A stretch of 7,295 bases of DNA from Phycisphaerales bacterium. Its GTDB lineage: Bacteria > Planctomycetota > Phycisphaerae > Sedimentisphaerales > Anaerohalosphaeraceae. The notes under the pieces were generated by a model. That model was not told the origin of the DNA. It did not search any database and was given only the letters and a program-made list of their open reading frames with translations. The first letter of the stretch is position 1; every line of letters begins with the position of its first letter. The stretch spans positions 1-7,295 of the forward strand of contig DSDR01000269.1 in the NCBI GenBank assembly GCA_011048645.1, read 5' to 3'. Below are positions 5,152 to 7,295 of the stretch, one piece after another. The position numbers and the translations under genes were made by a program.

Positions 5152-7020
5152 ATGTGCGGCATCGTGGCGTATTTCGGACGGAAACCGGCTCAGCCGATAC
5201 TTATTGAAGGTCTTAAGCGTCTTGAATATCGCGGCTACGATTCGGCCGGGCTGGCGCTGCTTGAGCATTCAGACTTTTCGATCTACAAAACACCCGGACG
5301 TATTGCCAATCTGGAAGTGATTCTTCCCGTTCCACCGCAAAAAGCGGTACTGGGCATCGGTCATACCCGCTGGGCCACGCACGGCCAGCCGAACACGACC
5401 AATGCCCACCCGCATGTGGATTATACCGGCAAAATCGCCCTGGTGCATAACGGCATCATTGAGAACTACGCCACGCTGAAAAAATGGCTCATCAAAGAAG
5501 GCTGCACCTTCAAGAGCGAAACCGACACGGAGGTGGCCGCCAACCTGATCGGTTACTTTTACAGCAAAAATCAAACCCGCGACGGGCGAGGCTGCCCTTC
5601 AGAGTGCGACCGCTTCGAATGGGCTGTCCAGCAGGCAATCAATGAAATCGTCGGCACGTTCGGCCTGGCGATTTTGTGTCGGGACTGTCCCGAAACGCTC
5701 ATCGGCGTCAAAAAAGGAAGCCCTCTGATTTTGGGCGTCGGCAAAAACGAATTTATCATTGCCTCAGACGCCTCGGCGATTATCGAGCACACCAGCCAGG
5801 CAGTCTATTTATCCGACGGCGAAATGGTAACCATTTGTCGCGACAGCTTTTCGACCAAAACCCTCAGCAACGAAACGGTGGATGCCGAGCTGAAGGAAAT
5901 TGAAATCTCGCTGGATCAAATTGAGCTGGAAGGCTTTTCGCATTATATGCAAAAGGAAATCGCCGAACAGCCGGCCTCTCTGGAAACCTGCCTGAACGGA
6001 CGCATCGACCTAAAGAACGGCCGGGTCGTACTGGGCGGCATTCAATCGCGTCTGCGCGAATTGACACGCACCAAGCGAATCATCCTGACCGCCTGCGGCA
6101 CGGCCTGGCACGCCGGACTGGTCGGCGAATTTTTGTTCGAGCAGCTTGCCCGCATCCCGGCCGAGGTTGAATACGCCAGCGAGTTTCGCTATCGCAACCC
6201 GATTCTTGAAGAAGGGACGGTCGTCATCGCCATCAGCCAATCCGGCGAGACCGCCGACACGCTGGCCGCGATTGAACAGGCCAAAGAACGCGGCGCCACC
6301 GTGCTGGGCGCGGTCAATGTCGTCGGATCAACCATCGCTCGAATGACCGACGCCGGGGTGTATCTGCGCGTCGGGCCGGAAATCGGCGTCGCCAGTACCA
6401 AGGCCTTTACCGCACAAGTGGCGGTGCTGTCGATGCTGGCCATCGAGCTGGGCCGACGGCGGCACCTGAGCAACGACGTGGCCGAGGGGCTGCTCAAAGA
6501 ACTGGTCGCCATCCCGAACAAAATCAAAAGCATACTGACACAATCCGAGATCATCCGCGATATCGCCGCGGCCAATGTGGACAGAGAAAACTGGCTGTTC
6601 CTCGGACGCGGCTTTAATTATCCGGTCGCGCTGGAAGGCGCGCTGAAGCTCAAGGAAATCAGCTACATTCACGCCGAGGGACTGCCCGCGGCGGAAATGA
6701 AACACGGCCCGATCGCCTTGATTACCGACGGGATGCCGGCGGTCTTTATTGCCACACGCTGCGCTCAATACGATAAAATCATCGGCAATATCGAAGAAGT
6801 TCGCGCCCGCGGCGGCCGCACTATTGTGGTAGCCACCGAAGGCGACGAACAGATTCGCCCTTACGCCGACCATGTCATTTACATCCCCGACACCTGTGAT
6901 TACTTCCAGCCGCTGCTGACGGTCGTGCCGCTGCAAATATTGGCCTATCACGCCGCGGTGCTGCACGGCCACGATGTCGATAAACCCCGCAACCTGGCCA
7001 AAAGCGTCACGGTCGAATAA
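5152..7020 (+). CDS. glmS: Glutamine--fructose-6-phosphate aminotransferase (isomerizing), GlmS (622 aa)
   Basis: This cytoplasmic enzyme makes glucosamine-6-phosphate from fructose-6-phosphate and glutamine, the first step to UDP-GlcNAc for peptidoglycan and lipopolysaccharide. The glutaminase domain (1 to about 250) has the N-terminal nucleophile C2, RGYDSAG (27-33), HTRWATHG (71-78), HNGIIENY (99-106) and D125. Two SIS isomerase domains follow: TACGT (313-317), SQSGE (362-366), STKAFT (415-420), and KLKEISYIHAEG (499-510) with E502. EMKHGP carries H518 and the C-terminal tail PRNLAKSVTVE carries K618, nearly as in E. coli. It is 13 residues longer than the 609-aa E. coli enzyme, mainly through an insert near 139-152 with C148 and C152; a further CxxC is at C176/C179. 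The ATG has an AAAAGGA Shine-Dalgarno 6 nt upstream and the gene has its own promoter. Cys follows Met immediately, which confirms the start. Confidence 0.98.
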   Translation: MCGIVAYFGRKPAQPILIEGLKRLEYRGYDSAGLALLEHSDFSIYKTPGRIANLEVILPVPPQKAVLGIGHTRWATHGQPNTTNAHPHVDYTGKIALVHNGIIENYATLKKWLIKEGCTFKSETDTEVAANLIGYFYSKNQTRDGRGCPSECDRFEWAVQQAINEIVGTFGLAILCRDCPETLIGVKKGSPLILGVGKNEFIIASDASAIIEHTSQAVYLSDGEMVTICRDSFSTKTLSNETVDAELKEIEISLDQIELEGFSHYMQKEIAEQPASLETCLNGRIDLKNGRVVLGGIQSRLRELTRTKRIILTACGTAWHAGLVGEFLFEQLARIPAEVEYASEFRYRNPILEEGTVVIAISQSGETADTLAAIEQAKERGATVLGAVNVVGSTIARMTDAGVYLRVGPEIGVASTKAFTAQVAVLSMLAIELGRRRHLSNDVAEGLLKELVAIPNKIKSILTQSEIIRDIAAANVDRENWLFLGRGFNYPVALEGALKLKEISYIHAEGLPAAEMKHGPIALITDGMPAVFIATRCAQYDKIIGNIEEVRARGGRTIVVATEGDEQIRPYADHVIYIPDTCDYFQPLLTVVPLQILAYHAAVLHGHDVDKPRNLAKSVTVE

Positions 7021-7046
7021 CACCCCGCCGCCGGCACGACTCCCTA

Positions 7047-7251
7047 AACAATAGCGCGGCGGCGCAAGCCGCCCGATGGGATGTAACGCCGTGGGTGTCG
7101 TCTTAACAATAGCGCGGCGGCGCGAGCCGCCCGATGGGATGTAACGCCGTGGGTGTCGTCTTAATAATAGCGCGGCGGCGCAAGCCGCCCGATGGGACGT
7201 AACGCCGTGGGTATCGTCTTAACAATAGCGCGGCGGCGCGAGCCGCCCGAT
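7047..7251. repeat. Tandem 58-bp repeat array, about 3.5 copies, with GNRA hairpins
   Basis: Units begin at 7047, 7105, 7163 and 7221 with an exact 58-bp period. The fourth stops after 31 bp. Units 1 and 2 differ at one position; unit 3 differs from unit 1 at three positions, all transitions. Every unit contains GGCGGC - GCRA - GCCGCC, a perfect 6-bp stem with a four-base GNRA loop (stems at 7058-7073, 7116-7131, 7174-7189 and 7232-7247). The loop alternates GCAA, GCGA, GCAA, GCGA. A 58-bp period is not a multiple of three, and the frame read from each unit start ends in TAA, so it is not coding. No T run follows the hairpins on either strand, so they are not typical intrinsic terminators. 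The array starts 26 bp after the glmS stop and could protect mRNA 3' ends, act as a REP-like element, or be neutral. Confidence 0.9.
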
Positions 7252-7295
7252 ACGGAATCCTTATGCGTTGAACGTTATCCAAGACGCCGTATATC

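Noticed and set aside
6328..7023. 231-codon minus-strand open frame opposite glmS
   Set aside because: glmS on the other strand is unambiguous to its last residues; this is a GC-driven shadow frame.
7047..7251. CRISPR array
   Set aside because: The 58-bp units abut directly without unique spacers, and no cas gene is present.
7250..7292. ATACGG / CCGTAT inverted repeat at the right edge
   Set aside because: Only 6 bp matches across a 31-bp spacer next to the window end; compatible with chance and with no gene to relate it to.

Overview
The window comes from the chromosome of a Gram-negative-type bacterium, most likely a member of the Planctomycetota (Phycisphaerae-like). That assignment is inference. 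It rests on an MlaE-type outer-membrane lipid permease, a stand-alone regulatory-type PTS EIIA, a cobalamin-binding-fold protein that resembles planctomycete proteins I remember (not searched), moderately GC-rich genes with AT-rich gaps, and several starts that have no Shine-Dalgarno sequence. There are no transposases, integrases, phage genes, tRNAs or rRNAs. Apart from the 3' repeat array, this looks like ordinary core chromosome.

Layout. At the left edge (1-239, minus strand) there is a good sigma70-like promoter pointing out of the window and possibly the first 27 codons of the gene it drives. Positions 240-1643 (minus) hold a two-gene operon: an MlaE/YrbE permease, then a DJ-1/YajL-family protein 36 bp downstream. 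Positions 1644-2076 are a 433-bp AT-rich divergent intergenic region with two inverted repeats and a promoter for the next gene. On the plus strand follow a two-domain cobalamin-binding-like protein (2077-2799) with a terminator-like hairpin behind it, a PTS EIIA type-2 / PtsN-like protein (2992-3450), a secreted subtilisin-like (S8) protein (3520-4986) and glmS (5152-7020). A promoter-like -35/-10 pair precedes each of these four genes, so they are probably separate units rather than one operon. Downstream of glmS is a tandem array of a 58-bp repeat (7047-7251), about 3.5 copies. Each copy carries a 6-bp GC hairpin capped by a GNRA tetraloop.

Function. GlmS makes glucosamine-6-phosphate for the cell envelope and MlaE belongs to envelope lipid transport. 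The S8-like protein is exported. EIIA-Ntr proteins are known partners of GlmS in enterobacteria, so the nearby PtsN-like gene may be a regulatory link; this is inference. DJ-1/YajL proteins protect against carbonyl or oxidative stress. The items most worth a second look are the GNRA-hairpin repeat array, the S8 protein whose catalytic Asp is replaced by Ser, the cobalamin-fold protein that lacks the cobalt-ligating His, and a four-cysteine cluster in the GlmS glutaminase domain. I did not find a clearly new multi-gene system.
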